This document shows positions 25,862 through 34,344 of a DNA stretch of 56,260 nucleotides, piece by piece (the stretch's first letter is position 1; every line of letters starts with the position of its first letter). Location: NCBI GenBank assembly GCA_035628915.1, contig DASPIW010000042.1, forward strand, positions 1 through 56,260, in the 5' to 3' direction. Origin of the DNA: JARBUG01 sp035628915 (lineage in GTDB: Bacteria > Bacillota > Sulfobacillia > Symbiobacteriales > Symbiobacteriaceae). The position numbers and the translations under genes are program-made. The notes beneath the pieces are model-generated. The model had not been told where the DNA came from. It did not search any database and saw nothing but the letters and a program-made list of their open reading frames with translations.

Positions 25862-25961
25862 GGGGATTCCTCCTCAGAATTTGAAAGATCATAATGTCGC
25901 CAATGCCATCCTCTGCACCGCCGCTTATGCTGCCTTCCACGATCACCACCCCCTCCGGCAG

Positions 25962-26280
25962 GTCAGAGAAAAATAAAGACGCCTCTCGTCCCCTGTAGGG
26001 ACGAGAGGCGTTATCCGCTCCCGTGGTACCACCCTGCTGAACCGCAGCGATGCGCGGTCCGCTCATGCCAGGTACATCCCAAGCCTTGCAGCCAGGGGCA
26101 ATACCCGCCTCCCCGTAACGGTGGAGCTCCGGCCAGGACTACTTCCCGGCGGACCCGGGGTTCGGCTGGCGACTCGAAGGGGATTTTCACCGGCGCTTCC
26201 GGGCAGGGCTCACACCATACGCCCCGCTCTCTGGACCATCCGCCGTCCGGCTACTCTTCCTTCTGATGCGTCTTTGGACT
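25962..26280 (-). promoter_or_regulatory. T-box leader of ileS (tRNA-Ile responsive)
   Basis: Minus-strand leader of about 320 bases. The T-box core AGGGTGGTACCACGGG is at about 26022-26037 and contains the UGG that pairs with the tRNA acceptor end. It is followed by a 14-bp terminator stem (25979-25992 with 25998-26011) and a U-rich tail (25967-25976). An AGUA-like motif lies near 26248-26253. An AUC triplet near 26185 could be the isoleucine specifier, but I could not draw the whole Stem I. Uncharged tRNA-Ile would stabilise the antiterminator and allow ileS transcription. Confidence 0.92.
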
Positions 26281-26301
26281 CATATTCAAGTTTGTTTTAG
26301 C

Positions 26302-27846
26302 TTAATGTGGCAAGGGGCTTCTGTCAATAGGTTTTTCAGGAAAAAGTCCTGGCAAACGGGCAAAAACGGTCGCCCGCCGCCCGTCGACTTCAATGCCGGC
26401 GACCAGTTCGCGCACCAGGCGCTTTCGCTCCGCCATGGGGAGCCGTCCCGCCCGAAACTCCGTGAGAAAGCTCGCCAACCGTCCGGGGTCGATCGCCGGG
26501 GCGGCGGGGGTGCTCAGGGCAGTCTGCAGTTCCCGCTGCCGGGCAGTCAGTGCGGCGACCCGGTGCTTCACCCGCCCCAGCGACTCCACCGCTTCTCCTG
26601 CCGGAAGCAGGCCCTGCTCCAACAAGGCCAGCAGGTTGGCCCGGCCTTTTTCCGCCTGGAGCAGGGCGACCTCCACCGCCGCCAGTTCCTGCTCCAAATC
26701 CCGGCGGTCCGCCCGGTCGCCGGCCGCCGCCTGGAGCTCGTCCGGATCGGCCAGGGCTGCCGCAAGGCGGCTCCAGATGGCCTGTTCCAGCGGTTCGGCC
26801 GCCAGGGCCTGCCCGCACCAGCCGCCGGCGCCCCCGGCGGCCCGGGAACGCCGGCAGGTGTATTTGCGGCGCTTCACGCCCCAATCGACGCCGACGAAGC
26901 CGGACATGGACATGCCGCAGCGCCCGCAGGTGAGCAGGCCCGACAGCAGGTACTCCGCACGGGCCTTCCCCGACCAGAGCCGGCGGGCCTGCTCCAGCCG
27001 CCCCTGGGCCTCCCGCCAGTCGGCAGGTTCGACGAGCGCCGGAACGGCGACGGGCACCCACTCGGCCTCGGGCCGGAGCGACGGCGCCACCCGCTCCGCT
27101 TCGGGGCGGTGGCGGTTGAGACTGCAGCCCGCCGTGTCCCACCGGTTGGCGTGGAAAATGCCCGTGTAGACCGGGTTGGCGAGAATCTGGCGGATCACCG
27201 TCCGGTGCCAGCGGCCTCCCTTGCGTGCGGGGATTCCCAGGAGGTTAAGCCGCCGGGCGATGGCGCCCGGCCCTTCCCCTTCCTCCAGCAGCCACCGGTA
27301 GATCCGCTGGACCACCGGCACCTCTGCCGGATTGGGCACCAGCAGGGCCGTATGCGGATCATAATCGTAGCCGTAAGGGCGAAAAGCAGCCGGCAACCGA
27401 CCCTGCTTCGCTTTCTGCAGGCGGCCCCGGCTCGTCCGTTCCCGGATCTTCTCCTTTTCGTATTGGGCAATGGCGCCCCGCAGGGCATAGAATAGCTGCC
27501 CTTCCGGCGTATTCTTCCATTCGAAGTTGACGAACTCCAGCCGAACTCGGGCCCGCTCAATCTCTTCGGTCAGCAGCAGTTGATGGGAGAGATTGCGCGA
27601 GAGCCGGTCGGGGTCCCAGACCACAACCAGATCGACGCTATGCACGGCCACCGCTTCGCGTAGGGCAGTCAGACCGGGCCGGGAGAGCAGTGCGCCGCTG
27701 ACCCCTTCGTCCGCAAATATCTGCACCTGCAGCGCACCCAGTGCTTCGGCCCGGGCGCGGCAGGCCTCCGTCTGGGCGCCCAGGGAGTAGCCGTGCCGGG
27801 CCTGATCTTCCGTGGAGACGCGCACATAGACGGCGGCTACGGGCAT
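26302..27846 (-). CDS. Large serine recombinase of the SpoIVCA/CisA type
   Basis: 514 residues from the ATG 27846 (GGAGGT 9 bases upstream). Residues 1-150 are the resolvase domain with the catalytic serine in 'YVRVSTEDQ' and 'DPDRLSRNLSHQLLL'. Residues 165-270 form the Recombinase domain ('RPYGYDYDPHTALLV', 'WHRTVIRQILANPVYTG'). A zinc ribbon follows with 'LLTCGRCGMSMSG' and two later cysteines near 340-390, then a coiled coil near 395-465. The run 'NTPEGQLFYALRGAIAQYEK' is very close to B. subtilis SpoIVCA, the enzyme that excises the skin element from sigK. A sigK half-gene lies 10 kb away in the same window. No integrated prophage is visible around it. The gene abuts the ileS T-box. Confidence 0.9.
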   Translation of the reverse strand: MPVAAVYVRVSTEDQARHGYSLGAQTEACRARAEALGALQVQIFADEGVSGALLSRPGLTALREAVAVHSVDLVVVWDPDRLSRNLSHQLLLTEEIERARVRLEFVNFEWKNTPEGQLFYALRGAIAQYEKEKIRERTSRGRLQKAKQGRLPAAFRPYGYDYDPHTALLVPNPAEVPVVQRIYRWLLEEGEGPGAIARRLNLLGIPARKGGRWHRTVIRQILANPVYTGIFHANRWDTAGCSLNRHRPEAERVAPSLRPEAEWVPVAVPALVEPADWREAQGRLEQARRLWSGKARAEYLLSGLLTCGRCGMSMSGFVGVDWGVKRRKYTCRRSRAAGGAGGWCGQALAAEPLEQAIWSRLAAALADPDELQAAAGDRADRRDLEQELAAVEVALLQAEKGRANLLALLEQGLLPAGEAVESLGRVKHRVAALTARQRELQTALSTPAAPAIDPGRLASFLTEFRAGRLPMAERKRLVRELVAGIEVDGRRATVFARLPGLFPEKPIDRSPLPH

Positions 27847-27995
27847 GGTGGCCGCACCTCCGCCGCGCTCTCTTTGATCCAGCCGACCACCAGCCGGCAG
27901 GCCCGCCCAAGCGCCACAGCCGCCTCCGGCTGCGTGCCGGCGGGCCTGAGCACAACCGTCCACGCTTCCCCCTGCCTGCCCTTTCCCTCCGGCAC
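27837..27995 (-). CDS. 52-residue ORF upstream of the recombinase
   Basis: A small ORF I found by hand-translating the gap. The GTG at 27995 has GGAGGG exactly 8 bases upstream, and the TAG at 27837-27839 overlaps the recombinase start by 10 bases, as in coupled translation. The middle reads 'TVVLRPAGTQPEAAVALGRA' followed by a hydrophobic/charged helix ending 'WIKESAAEVRP'. I do not recognise it. Small ORFs before large serine recombinases can encode accessory or directionality factors, but that is speculation here. Confidence 0.55.
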   Translation of the reverse strand: MPEGKGRQGEAWTVVLRPAGTQPEAAVALGRACRLVVGWIKESAAEVRPPCP

Positions 27996-28004
27996 CCGCT
28001 GGTC

Positions 28005-28018
28005 CCTCCTTCCGGAGG
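28005..28018 (-). promoter_or_regulatory. Hairpin that hides the small ORF's ribosome binding site
   Basis: On the minus strand CCTCC-GGAA-GGAGG forms a perfect 5-bp stem with a GNRA loop. The 3' arm is the Shine-Dalgarno sequence of the 52-residue ORF. Confidence 0.4.
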
Positions 28019-28043
28019 ATACCCTATGCCGCGGCAGCTTGGC

Positions 28044-28847
28044 TTAGAGCGGCGACGTGCGCAGGGCGCCCGCCAGCAGCAGACCGAAGGCGATGGTCAG
28101 CCACTGCTCGCCCTTGCCGACGACGGCCAGGTTTACCGCTTCGCCTGCCCGTGCTGCGCCGTACGCCGCCCAGATGAGCGGCGGCAGCAGCGAGGCGGCG
28201 GTCAGCCAGGATGTGTGGCCCAGCCAGGCGGCGCCGGCCGCGAGGAGGACCACGGCGGCGTGAAACCCGAGGGAGAGGCAGCGGAACCAGGCCGAACGCC
28301 GCTCGCGGGCGAGCGTCTTGACCCGGAAAATCGAGCCGATGAAAAAGGCCGCGCTGGCCAGCGCCAGGGCCCAACCCCGGGCGCCCGCCGCGCCGTATGC
28401 GGCGATATAGTAAAGCGGGCCGCCGAGCATCAGTCCGGCGATGGCCAGGGCGCCCGCGGCGAACGACCGGGTCTGCCCCCGCTCCGCCAGCACGAAGACG
28501 GCTCCCAGCAGCACCAGCGCTGCCATCAGCAACAGCGCGGTTACAGGCCGCATGTAGACGACTGGGGCGAGAAGCAGCATGGCAAGCAGGCCGAAGGCGA
28601 GCAGCCAGAACCGGGCAACCTCGGGAGCGGCCTGGGCCAGGCCGGCCCGCCCGGTGGGCGCCATTCCCCGGAGCGCCTCCACGGGGCCGCGCAGGCAGTA
28701 GGCCGCAATCCACCCGAAAGCCGCAAGCAGCCCCAGTATGTGAAGCCCGGCGCCCAGCAGGGCGACGGCGGGCGGCGTCAGCAGCATGGCCCAGGCCCCG
28801 TGCTCCCGCGGCAAGGGCGGGCGCCCGGGCTCGATGAGCTTGGACAT
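28044..28847 (-). CDS. YwiC-like membrane protein
   Basis: 267 residues from the ATG 28847 (GAGGAGGG 7 bases upstream). 'PPLPREHGAWAMLLTPPAVALLGAG' at the N-terminus is the YwiC-like signature, and about seven to eight hydrophobic segments follow. In B. subtilis ywiC lies in the nitrate-respiration region, and its role is unknown. The fold resembles UbiA-type prenyltransferases, but the aspartate-rich motifs of active enzymes are not seen. The frame extends upstream to 28928 without a better start. The next gene is divergent (HPt protein). Confidence 0.85.
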   Translation of the reverse strand: MSKLIEPGRPPLPREHGAWAMLLTPPAVALLGAGLHILGLLAAFGWIAAYCLRGPVEALRGMAPTGRAGLAQAAPEVARFWLLAFGLLAMLLLAPVVYMRPVTALLLMAALVLLGAVFVLAERGQTRSFAAGALAIAGLMLGGPLYYIAAYGAAGARGWALALASAAFFIGSIFRVKTLARERRSAWFRCLSLGFHAAVVLLAAGAAWLGHTSWLTAASLLPPLIWAAYGAARAGEAVNLAVVGKGEQWLTIAFGLLLAGALRTSPL

Positions 28848-29014
28848 CTCTCTGCCCTCCTCTTGCATTCTCCTTCGATTATCGTCATGATTGATTTGTG
28901 GTGCGGTGATGATTGTCACGCAAGGCATTGGGAGAGTCTTTACACATATTTCCTTCGCACAATAGAGATGAAGGGAGGAACGGCCAGACCACCCACCTGG
29001 CCGGCAGAAGAAAT

Positions 29015-29350
29015 ATGTCTATGTTCAACTCGCCAGAGTTCCAGGCCCTGAGGCGGGAGTATTTACAGAGCGTCGTGGAGCGAGTTGCATTCCTCCGGGA
29101 GCAAACGGCCAGGCTGCGCAGCGGTGAACTGGGCGAGCTGAAGGCCCTCCGCCAGGAGATCCATAAATCGCGGGGCTCCGGCGGTTTCTACGGCTTCACC
29201 GATCTCAGCAAGGCCGCAGCAGCCGCCGAAGACCAGCTGGTCCTGACCATCGACGGCGAAATCGACCGCGACGACCAGGCCCTGGCAACGCTGGTCGAAC
29301 GAGTCATCGCGGCGGCGGAAGCCGCAGCCCGCGAACTCGGCATGCCATGA
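29015..29350 (+). CDS. HPt (histidine phosphotransfer) domain protein
   Basis: About 111 residues of helical HPt fold. The phosphorylated histidine is in 'LRQEIHKSRGSGGFYGFTDL' near residue 50, matching the H-K-x-x-G-S-x-x-x-G pattern. 'AAAAAEDQLVL' is the next helix. It would relay phosphate between receiver domains, for example those of the hybrid kinase 1.4 kb downstream on the other strand. The start is uncertain: ATG 29015 or 29021 lack a good ribosome site, while a strong GGGAGG lies further upstream at 28974-28979 with no start codon at normal distance. Confidence 0.75.
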   Translation: MSMFNSPEFQALRREYLQSVVERVAFLREQTARLRSGELGELKALRQEIHKSRGSGGFYGFTDLSKAAAAAEDQLVLTIDGEIDRDDQALATLVERVIAAAEAAARELGMP

Positions 29351-29369
29351 CACCCGCCAAAAGCGCGTC

Positions 29370-29397
29370 AACGCCCGGCAGCAAGTCGCCGGGCGTT
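29370..29397. terminator. Bidirectional terminator
   Basis: A perfect 10-bp stem (29370-29379 with 29388-29397) and 8-base loop between the convergent HPt and GNAT genes. Confidence 0.65.
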
Positions 29398-29410
29398 TGA
29401 CATTGGCCGC

Positions 29411-29929
29411 TCAGTTCGGGCTGTGCTCCAGGGTCGGGCGAATGCGGCCCATGACGACAGAGTTCACATATCGACCGTCCCGGTATGCATTCATCCGCTT
29501 GACCCCTTCCATCTCAAAGCCGAAGTCGCGGTACAGCTTGATGGCCCGCTCGTTGTCCGCGTACACTTCTAGCTCAACGCGGACCAGGCCCAGCCACCTG
29601 TCGGCTGCATCCAACAGATTCTCCATCAGCGCCTTCCCCACGCCCTGGCCCTGGTAAGCATCGTGCACGAACATGCCCAGGTCCGCCACGTGGCGGGTAC
29701 GCATCCGGTTTGACCAGTGTAGGCCGGCCAGTCCCACAACCTTGCCGTCAATTTCCGCGACCAGTTGATACCGAGTAGCGGGGTCGTTCGACTGGAGCCG
29801 CTGGCGCCAGTCGCTGACCGACTGGGCCGGCAACTGCAGCGTGCCCCATACGACGTTGGGCTGCGTGGCAATCTCAGTGACATCTGCGGCATCATCGGGA
29901 CAGCAGGCGCGGATCTTGATGTCGGCCAT
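29411..29929 (-). CDS. GNAT family N-acetyltransferase
   Basis: 172 residues. The acetyl-CoA loop 'VHDAYQGQGVGKALMENLL' is near residues 90-108, followed by 'VRVELEVYADNERAIKLYRDFGFEMEG', a RimJ/RimL-like arrangement with motif B. The closest general type is the phosphinothricin/diamine acetyltransferase-like group. The substrate is unknown. The ATG follows GAAGGAG by 8 bases, and it is the last gene of the operon regulator - kinase - SDR - GNAT. Confidence 0.85.
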   Translation of the reverse strand: MADIKIRACCPDDAADVTEIATQPNVVWGTLQLPAQSVSDWRQRLQSNDPATRYQLVAEIDGKVVGLAGLHWSNRMRTRHVADLGMFVHDAYQGQGVGKALMENLLDAADRWLGLVRVELEVYADNERAIKLYRDFGFEMEGVKRMNAYRDGRYVNSVVMGRIRPTLEHSPN

Positions 29930-29968
29930 CGGTGTCGCTCCTTCCCAAAGGCGCCGGGACTCCCCGGC

Positions 29969-30733
29969 TTAGAACCCGTAGATCGTCATGCCTCCGTCGA
30001 CAAACAGGACCTGCCCGGTAACATAGCTCGACGCGCCGGAAGCCAGGAAGACCACCGGCCCGACCAGTTCCTCCAGCTCGCCTACCCGCCTCAGCGGCGT
30101 GCGGGCGAGAATCTCGCCCAGGTACTGCTCGTTGGCGAGCAGACTCGCAGTCAGCGAGGTCTTAAAATACCAGGGGCCGATGGCGTTGACCGTCACCCCA
30201 TACTTTGCCCATTCGAGGGCAAGAATCCGGGTCATATGGTTCAGGCCGGCTTTGCTGGATCCGTAAGCCACGCCCGTTCGCAGGGCGACGCCGCCGCCGA
30301 CCGACGAGATATTGATCACACGGCCGTACCCGGCCCGGCACATATGGCGCCCCACCGTCTGAGCGACGAGGAAAGGCCCTTTCAGGTTCGTATCGACGAC
30401 CGTATCCCAGTCGTGTTCACTCAGTTCGAGGGCGGGCGTTCGGATGTTCATACCGGCGTTATTGACCAGAATGTCGATCCGGCCCATCTGCTCCAGGGCG
30501 GCGTCGACGGCCGCCTCGATTTCGGCCTGCTTGGTGATATCCGCCGTCACCGCCATCGCCCGCCGGCCCATCAGCCGTGCGGCCGCTGCGGTCGCCTCGA
30601 TTTCGCTCGACGTGCGGGCAAGGCAAATCACATCCGCCCCGTCCTGTGCGAGGCCCAGGGCCAGCGCCTTGCCGATGCCCCGGCCGGCGCCCGTCACCAG
30701 GGCCACCCGGCCCTCCAGGGAAAACCGGTTCAT
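29969..30733 (-). CDS. Short-chain dehydrogenase/reductase (SDR)
   Basis: 254 residues, classical SDR. The cofactor loop is 'VALVTGAGRGIGKALALGL', then 'DILVNNAGMN', the catalytic serine 'VINISSVGG', the Tyr-Lys pair in 'AYGSSKAGLNH' and the end 'FVDGGMTIYGF'. It resembles gluconate 5-dehydrogenase, 3-oxoacyl-ACP reductase and glucose dehydrogenase types. There is an acidic or small residue after the second strand ('CLARTS'), so NADP use is likely. It is 17 bases downstream of the hybrid kinase. Confidence 0.9.
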   Translation of the reverse strand: MNRFSLEGRVALVTGAGRGIGKALALGLAQDGADVICLARTSSEIEATAAAARLMGRRAMAVTADITKQAEIEAAVDAALEQMGRIDILVNNAGMNIRTPALELSEHDWDTVVDTNLKGPFLVAQTVGRHMCRAGYGRVINISSVGGGVALRTGVAYGSSKAGLNHMTRILALEWAKYGVTVNAIGPWYFKTSLTASLLANEQYLGEILARTPLRRVGELEELVGPVVFLASGASSYVTGQVLFVDGGMTIYGF

Positions 30734-30750
30734 TGCAAATGTGTCCCCTT

Positions 30751-33018
30751 TCAGCGAAGCAGTTCTTTGACGCGAGCCACGACCTCTTCCTGAATCCGGG
30801 GCCCCTTGGTCACATGCCGGGTCGGCCCCAGCGTAAGCAGCGTCCGCTCCCCTTCCGTCAGGTCAAGGGCGGTCAGCACCAGCAGCGGAATCCGCTGCGT
30901 CCACCGGCGCTGCCGCAGCAGGCGGACCAGCTGGAATCCGTCCATGTTCGGCATCATCAAATCGAGAATCAACAGGTCCGGGCGCTGCTCCATGATCATC
31001 CGGTAGGCTTCCTGCCCGTCGGATGCGGCCCAGGTAACGTAGCCCCGGCGCTCCAGAATCACCCGCACAATCCGGCGCACATCGGGGTCGTCATCCACCA
31101 CCAGAATGGCCGGCGCTTCCTTGCTTTCGCTGCGCTGCTCGCCCACAATCGAGCGGATCATGGAGAGCATCTGCCCTTCGTCGATGGGCTTGGTCACCAC
31201 GCCGGCAACGCCCAGCGCCAGCATTTCCGGATCGCGGTGCTTGGTGTAGGCGCTGACGACGACCACCGGAATCTCTCGTGTGGCCGCCTCTTCCTTGAGC
31301 TGCCGGGCGACCTCCAGCCCGTGCATGCCGGGCATCAACAGGTCCAGGGTGATGGCGTCCACCCGGCGGCTCCGGGCAATGGCCAGGGCGTCGCTGCCGG
31401 AGGTGGCCCCGATGGCCTGGAACCCTTCCTGCTCCAGCGACAGGGTGATCAACCGGACGATATCCGGGTCGTCGTCGACCACCAGCACCGTCTTGCCGGC
31501 GATCTGCAGGGGCGCCGCCAACTCAAAGACGTCCGTCTCGGCCTTCAGCGAAAACGTAAAGGCCGAGCCTTTGCCCAGTTCGCTCTCCACCCAGATCTGC
31601 CCGCCGTGCTCATCGATGATCGCCTTGCAGATCGCCAGGCCGAGCCCCGTGCCCCCCGTCCGGCGCGATGCGGCATTATCGACCCGGTGGAACTTTTCAA
31701 AAATCTGTTCTTGCTGCTCGGGTGCAATGCCGGGGCCGGCATCCTCGACACGCACCCAGACACCGCTGGGCTCCCGGCCGGCCGTAATGGACACGGTACC
31801 GCCCACATCGCTGAACTTCACGGCGTTGGAGAGCAGGTTGACCAGCACCTGCTGGATCCGGTCCGGATCGGCCAGCACCCGAGGCAGATCTTCCGGCAGA
31901 ACGGTCGTCATGGTGATCGATCGCTGATCCGCATAGCCCTGCATCTCCCGGACGGCCCGGGCGACGGCGTCGGCCACCGATTGGGGGGTGCGGCGGACCT
32001 CCATCTTCCCGGCCTCGATCCGGCTGATGTCCAGGATATCGTTGATCAACCGGACGAGCCGGTCCGTGTTGTTCATCGCGATGGTCAGCAGCTCCCGGAC
32101 CTCCTCGGGCAGAGGGCCGGCAACGCCGCCCAGCACGAGCCCCAGCGATCCCTTAATCGATGTCATGGGCGTGCGCAGCTCATGGGAGACCGTGGCGATG
32201 AAATCGGACTTCATCCGATCGACTTCGGTCTCTTTGGTGATGTCCCGGTACACGTAAATCCGCCCGATGATTTCGCCCGCTTCATCCTGAACCGGGGCGG
32301 CGAACTCGTGAAAGACCCGCGGATGCTCCTCCCGGGTCTCCAAAATGGCGGTGCCGATCTCCGCCGGCGGGCCGCCGCCGGGCCCCGGCGTCCATTCCAG
32401 CGCGCCGCTGGTCCGGAACGCCCGGCTGGAAATCGCCCGCAGTTCGTGGACCGACCGGCCGATCAAGTGCTCGGCCGGCAGGCCGGCAACGGCGCCGACC
32501 TTGTGGTTGGCCACTACGCAGATGCCCCGCACGTCGACCATGATGATGGCCTCGCCCACCGACTCCAAAATGGCCTTCAGCCGGCCGACTGTGGCGATCG
32601 CCTTTTCACGGGCCGTCTCGATCTCCGCCAGATTTAGCCGGAGCTGAGTCTCCATCAGCTTGCGCTGGGTGATGTCGCGGATGATGGCGACGTAGGACTC
32701 GACCTGACCTTCGGCATCCAGCGCCCGGGTGATGGACAGATAGCTGTGCCAGAAGCTGCCGTCCTTGCGCCGGTTGATCACCTCGCCCACCCAATGGCCG
32801 CGCAGGTTCAGCCCGGCCCACATGTCCACAAAGGTTTCATTGGGGGTCAGGCCGGACCGGAGAACGTTGGTCTTCTGGCCGATCAGTTCGGCGCGGGTGT
32901 AGCCTGTGATCGCCTCGTAGGCAGGGTTGACGTCCGTAATCACCGTGTTCCGGTCGGCGATGACGATGCCGTCCAGGCTGTTCTTGTAGACGTCGTGGAA
33001 AATGGACGCAAACTCCAT
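30751..33018 (-). CDS. Hybrid sensor kinase PAS-PAS-HisKA-HATPase-REC-REC
   Basis: 755 residues, no membrane segments, so cytosolic sensing. PAS 1 at about 8-110 ('GIVIADRNTVITDVNPAYEAITGY', then a PAC), PAS 2 at about 145-270. The phospho-histidine lies in 'FIATVSHELRTPMTSIKGSL' near 287. The ATP-lid motifs 'LLSNAVKFSD', 'VEDAGPGIAPE' and 'GGTGLGLAICKAI' are near 395-460. Two receivers follow, with aspartates in 'AITLDLLMPGM' and 'LLILDLMMPNM'. The second receiver lacks the usual KPF lysine context ('VTKGPRI'). It follows a free response regulator by 17 bases; the HPt gene nearby could complete a phosphorelay. Confidence 0.93.
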   Translation of the reverse strand: MEFASIFHDVYKNSLDGIVIADRNTVITDVNPAYEAITGYTRAELIGQKTNVLRSGLTPNETFVDMWAGLNLRGHWVGEVINRRKDGSFWHSYLSITRALDAEGQVESYVAIIRDITQRKLMETQLRLNLAEIETAREKAIATVGRLKAILESVGEAIIMVDVRGICVVANHKVGAVAGLPAEHLIGRSVHELRAISSRAFRTSGALEWTPGPGGGPPAEIGTAILETREEHPRVFHEFAAPVQDEAGEIIGRIYVYRDITKETEVDRMKSDFIATVSHELRTPMTSIKGSLGLVLGGVAGPLPEEVRELLTIAMNNTDRLVRLINDILDISRIEAGKMEVRRTPQSVADAVARAVREMQGYADQRSITMTTVLPEDLPRVLADPDRIQQVLVNLLSNAVKFSDVGGTVSITAGREPSGVWVRVEDAGPGIAPEQQEQIFEKFHRVDNAASRRTGGTGLGLAICKAIIDEHGGQIWVESELGKGSAFTFSLKAETDVFELAAPLQIAGKTVLVVDDDPDIVRLITLSLEQEGFQAIGATSGSDALAIARSRRVDAITLDLLMPGMHGLEVARQLKEEAATREIPVVVVSAYTKHRDPEMLALGVAGVVTKPIDEGQMLSMIRSIVGEQRSESKEAPAILVVDDDPDVRRIVRVILERRGYVTWAASDGQEAYRMIMEQRPDLLILDLMMPNMDGFQLVRLLRQRRWTQRIPLLVLTALDLTEGERTLLTLGPTRHVTKGPRIQEEVVARVKELLR

Positions 33019-33035
33019 GGGGTTAACACCTTCCG

Positions 33036-33419
33036 CTATGGCCGGGCGTCCTCGAGAATCGTCTCCAGCTGAGAGCCCAGCGTCATGGGGTCAAAGGGTT
33101 TGACCAGGTACCCGATCGCCCCCAGTTCCTTCCCCTTCTGAATCTCGGAATGCTGCGCCCGGGCGGACAGGAAGACCACGGGGATCGGCCGCGTCTCCGG
33201 GTCCGCCTTCAGCCGCTGGCACGTTTCATAGCCGTCCATCTCCGGCATCATCACGTCCAGCAGGATCAGGTCCGGCTTGTCCGCGGCGGCAAGGGCGAGC
33301 CCCTGTACGCCGCCCGACGCCACCGATACCTGATGACCGCCCTGGAACTTTAGCGATAGCTGGACCATCCGCTGGATGTCCAGATCGTCTTCAATCAGCA
33401 GGATGCGTAACGCCGACAC
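33036..33419 (-). CDS. Single-domain response regulator
   Basis: About 127 residues, receiver only. The acidic pair is in 'LLIEDDLDIQRMV', the phospho-aspartate in 'LILLDVMMPEMDGYETC' and the lysine in 'IGYLVKPFD'. It resembles PleD/CheY-like receivers that work with hybrid kinases. I chose the GTG at 33419 with GGAGGT 7 bases upstream; the frame reaches 33440. It is the first gene of the four-gene operon with the hybrid kinase, SDR and GNAT. Confidence 0.88.
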   Translation of the reverse strand: MSALRILLIEDDLDIQRMVQLSLKFQGGHQVSVASGGVQGLALAAADKPDLILLDVMMPEMDGYETCQRLKADPETRPIPVVFLSARAQHSEIQKGKELGAIGYLVKPFDPMTLGSQLETILEDARP

Positions 33420-33494
33420 GCCGGAGACCTCCTTCGGCACCCGTTGGTTCCTTTCCCATTATAGACTATCAAGGTAGTTAAAAGTAAGGGGCGG

Positions 33495-34241
33495 TCAGTT
33501 GACGCCGAACAGCTTCACGATTCGGCGTCCGGGAATGGTGACATAGGCATCGAGCCGCCCCCGGCTGGTCTGCATGCTGATCAGATCCATCGAGGAGTAG
33601 CTGAGCCGCCGGCTCACCTCAATCACGGGGACGCTGCCCGAGCGTGTGCGCGCCCAGGCAAGCACCGCCTGCAGCCCGCTTCCGGCGCCGTCGGCGTAGA
33701 ACTCGCCGCCCGGAGCGGAGAGGTGAGCCGCCGGAGCGATGAGGGCCTCCAGCCCACCGGCATCGCCCGTAACCGCCGTCTCCCAGATTTGCCGGCCCAG
33801 GTCAAGGAGGGCCGCCTCCTCGTCCGGATTGACGGGCGGGGTGCGCGGCTCAATGCGCAGAGTGGCGACGGTCGGCCCGGTCAGGGTCAGGGTGAGTGGG
33901 TAGTTGCCGGCGAGTTCGCTCCAGAGCCGAAACGTAACGCGATGCGGCTCGGTCTGGATGGGCCGGGGGTCGGCGTGCCAGAGATCGCCCTCGATCTGCA
34001 GGCTGACGGCCCCGGCATCGACCGGGCGGCTGAAGCGCACCGTCACCAGGGTGCTCCACCCGTCGATGACGACTTTTGCGCCCGGCTCGGCAAGCAGCGT
34101 CTGCACACCGGTGGCGACCTCCCAGACCACGAGGGCGGGGGCCGGGACCTCGGGCCGGGTCTGGCGGGTCCGGGCGCCTGCGGAGCAGCCCGCGGCGACC
34201 AGGGCTAGGCATCCCAGTACCAGGGCGATCCACCGTCTCAT
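33495..34241 (-). CDS. Unknown lipoprotein
   Basis: 248 residues. A signal peptide with lipobox 'LVAAGC' places the acylated cysteine near residue 19. The middle looks like an Ig-like domain ('STLVTVRFSRPVDAGAVSLQI', about 60-130), and the last 110 residues resemble a SnoaL/NTF2-like helix plus sheet. I do not recognise a family. It would be anchored to the outer face of the membrane. It lies downstream of nothing on the same strand except the permease remnant. Confidence 0.7.
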   Translation of the reverse strand: MRRWIALVLGCLALVAAGCSAGARTRQTRPEVPAPALVVWEVATGVQTLLAEPGAKVVIDGWSTLVTVRFSRPVDAGAVSLQIEGDLWHADPRPIQTEPHRVTFRLWSELAGNYPLTLTLTGPTVATLRIEPRTPPVNPDEEAALLDLGRQIWETAVTGDAGGLEALIAPAAHLSAPGGEFYADGAGSGLQAVLAWARTRSGSVPVIEVSRRLSYSSMDLISMQTSRGRLDAYVTIPGRRIVKLFGVN

Positions 34242-34318
34242 TCGCCATGCTCTCCCCGTGGGCAGACCATCTTGCGCTCCATCTATGCAGGCGCGGTGGA
34301 TTTGATGCTTCGCGAAAA

Positions 34319-34344
34319 GAGCCCGGGCTAAAATCCCCGGACTC
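34319..34344 (-). terminator. Terminator of the former permease gene
   Basis: Stem 34319-34327 with 34336-34344 (one mismatch) followed by UUUU on the minus strand, directly after the permease-like stop codon. It supports the idea that the remnant was once a real 3' end. Confidence 0.6.

Noticed and set aside
28044..28110. Search for the N-terminal half of sigK beside the recombinase
   Set aside because: All three minus frames of 27847-28043 and the YwiC gene were read; none carries sigma region 2.
30577..32637. 686-residue open frame on the plus strand
   Set aside because: Shadow of the hybrid kinase; no domain sense in its translation.
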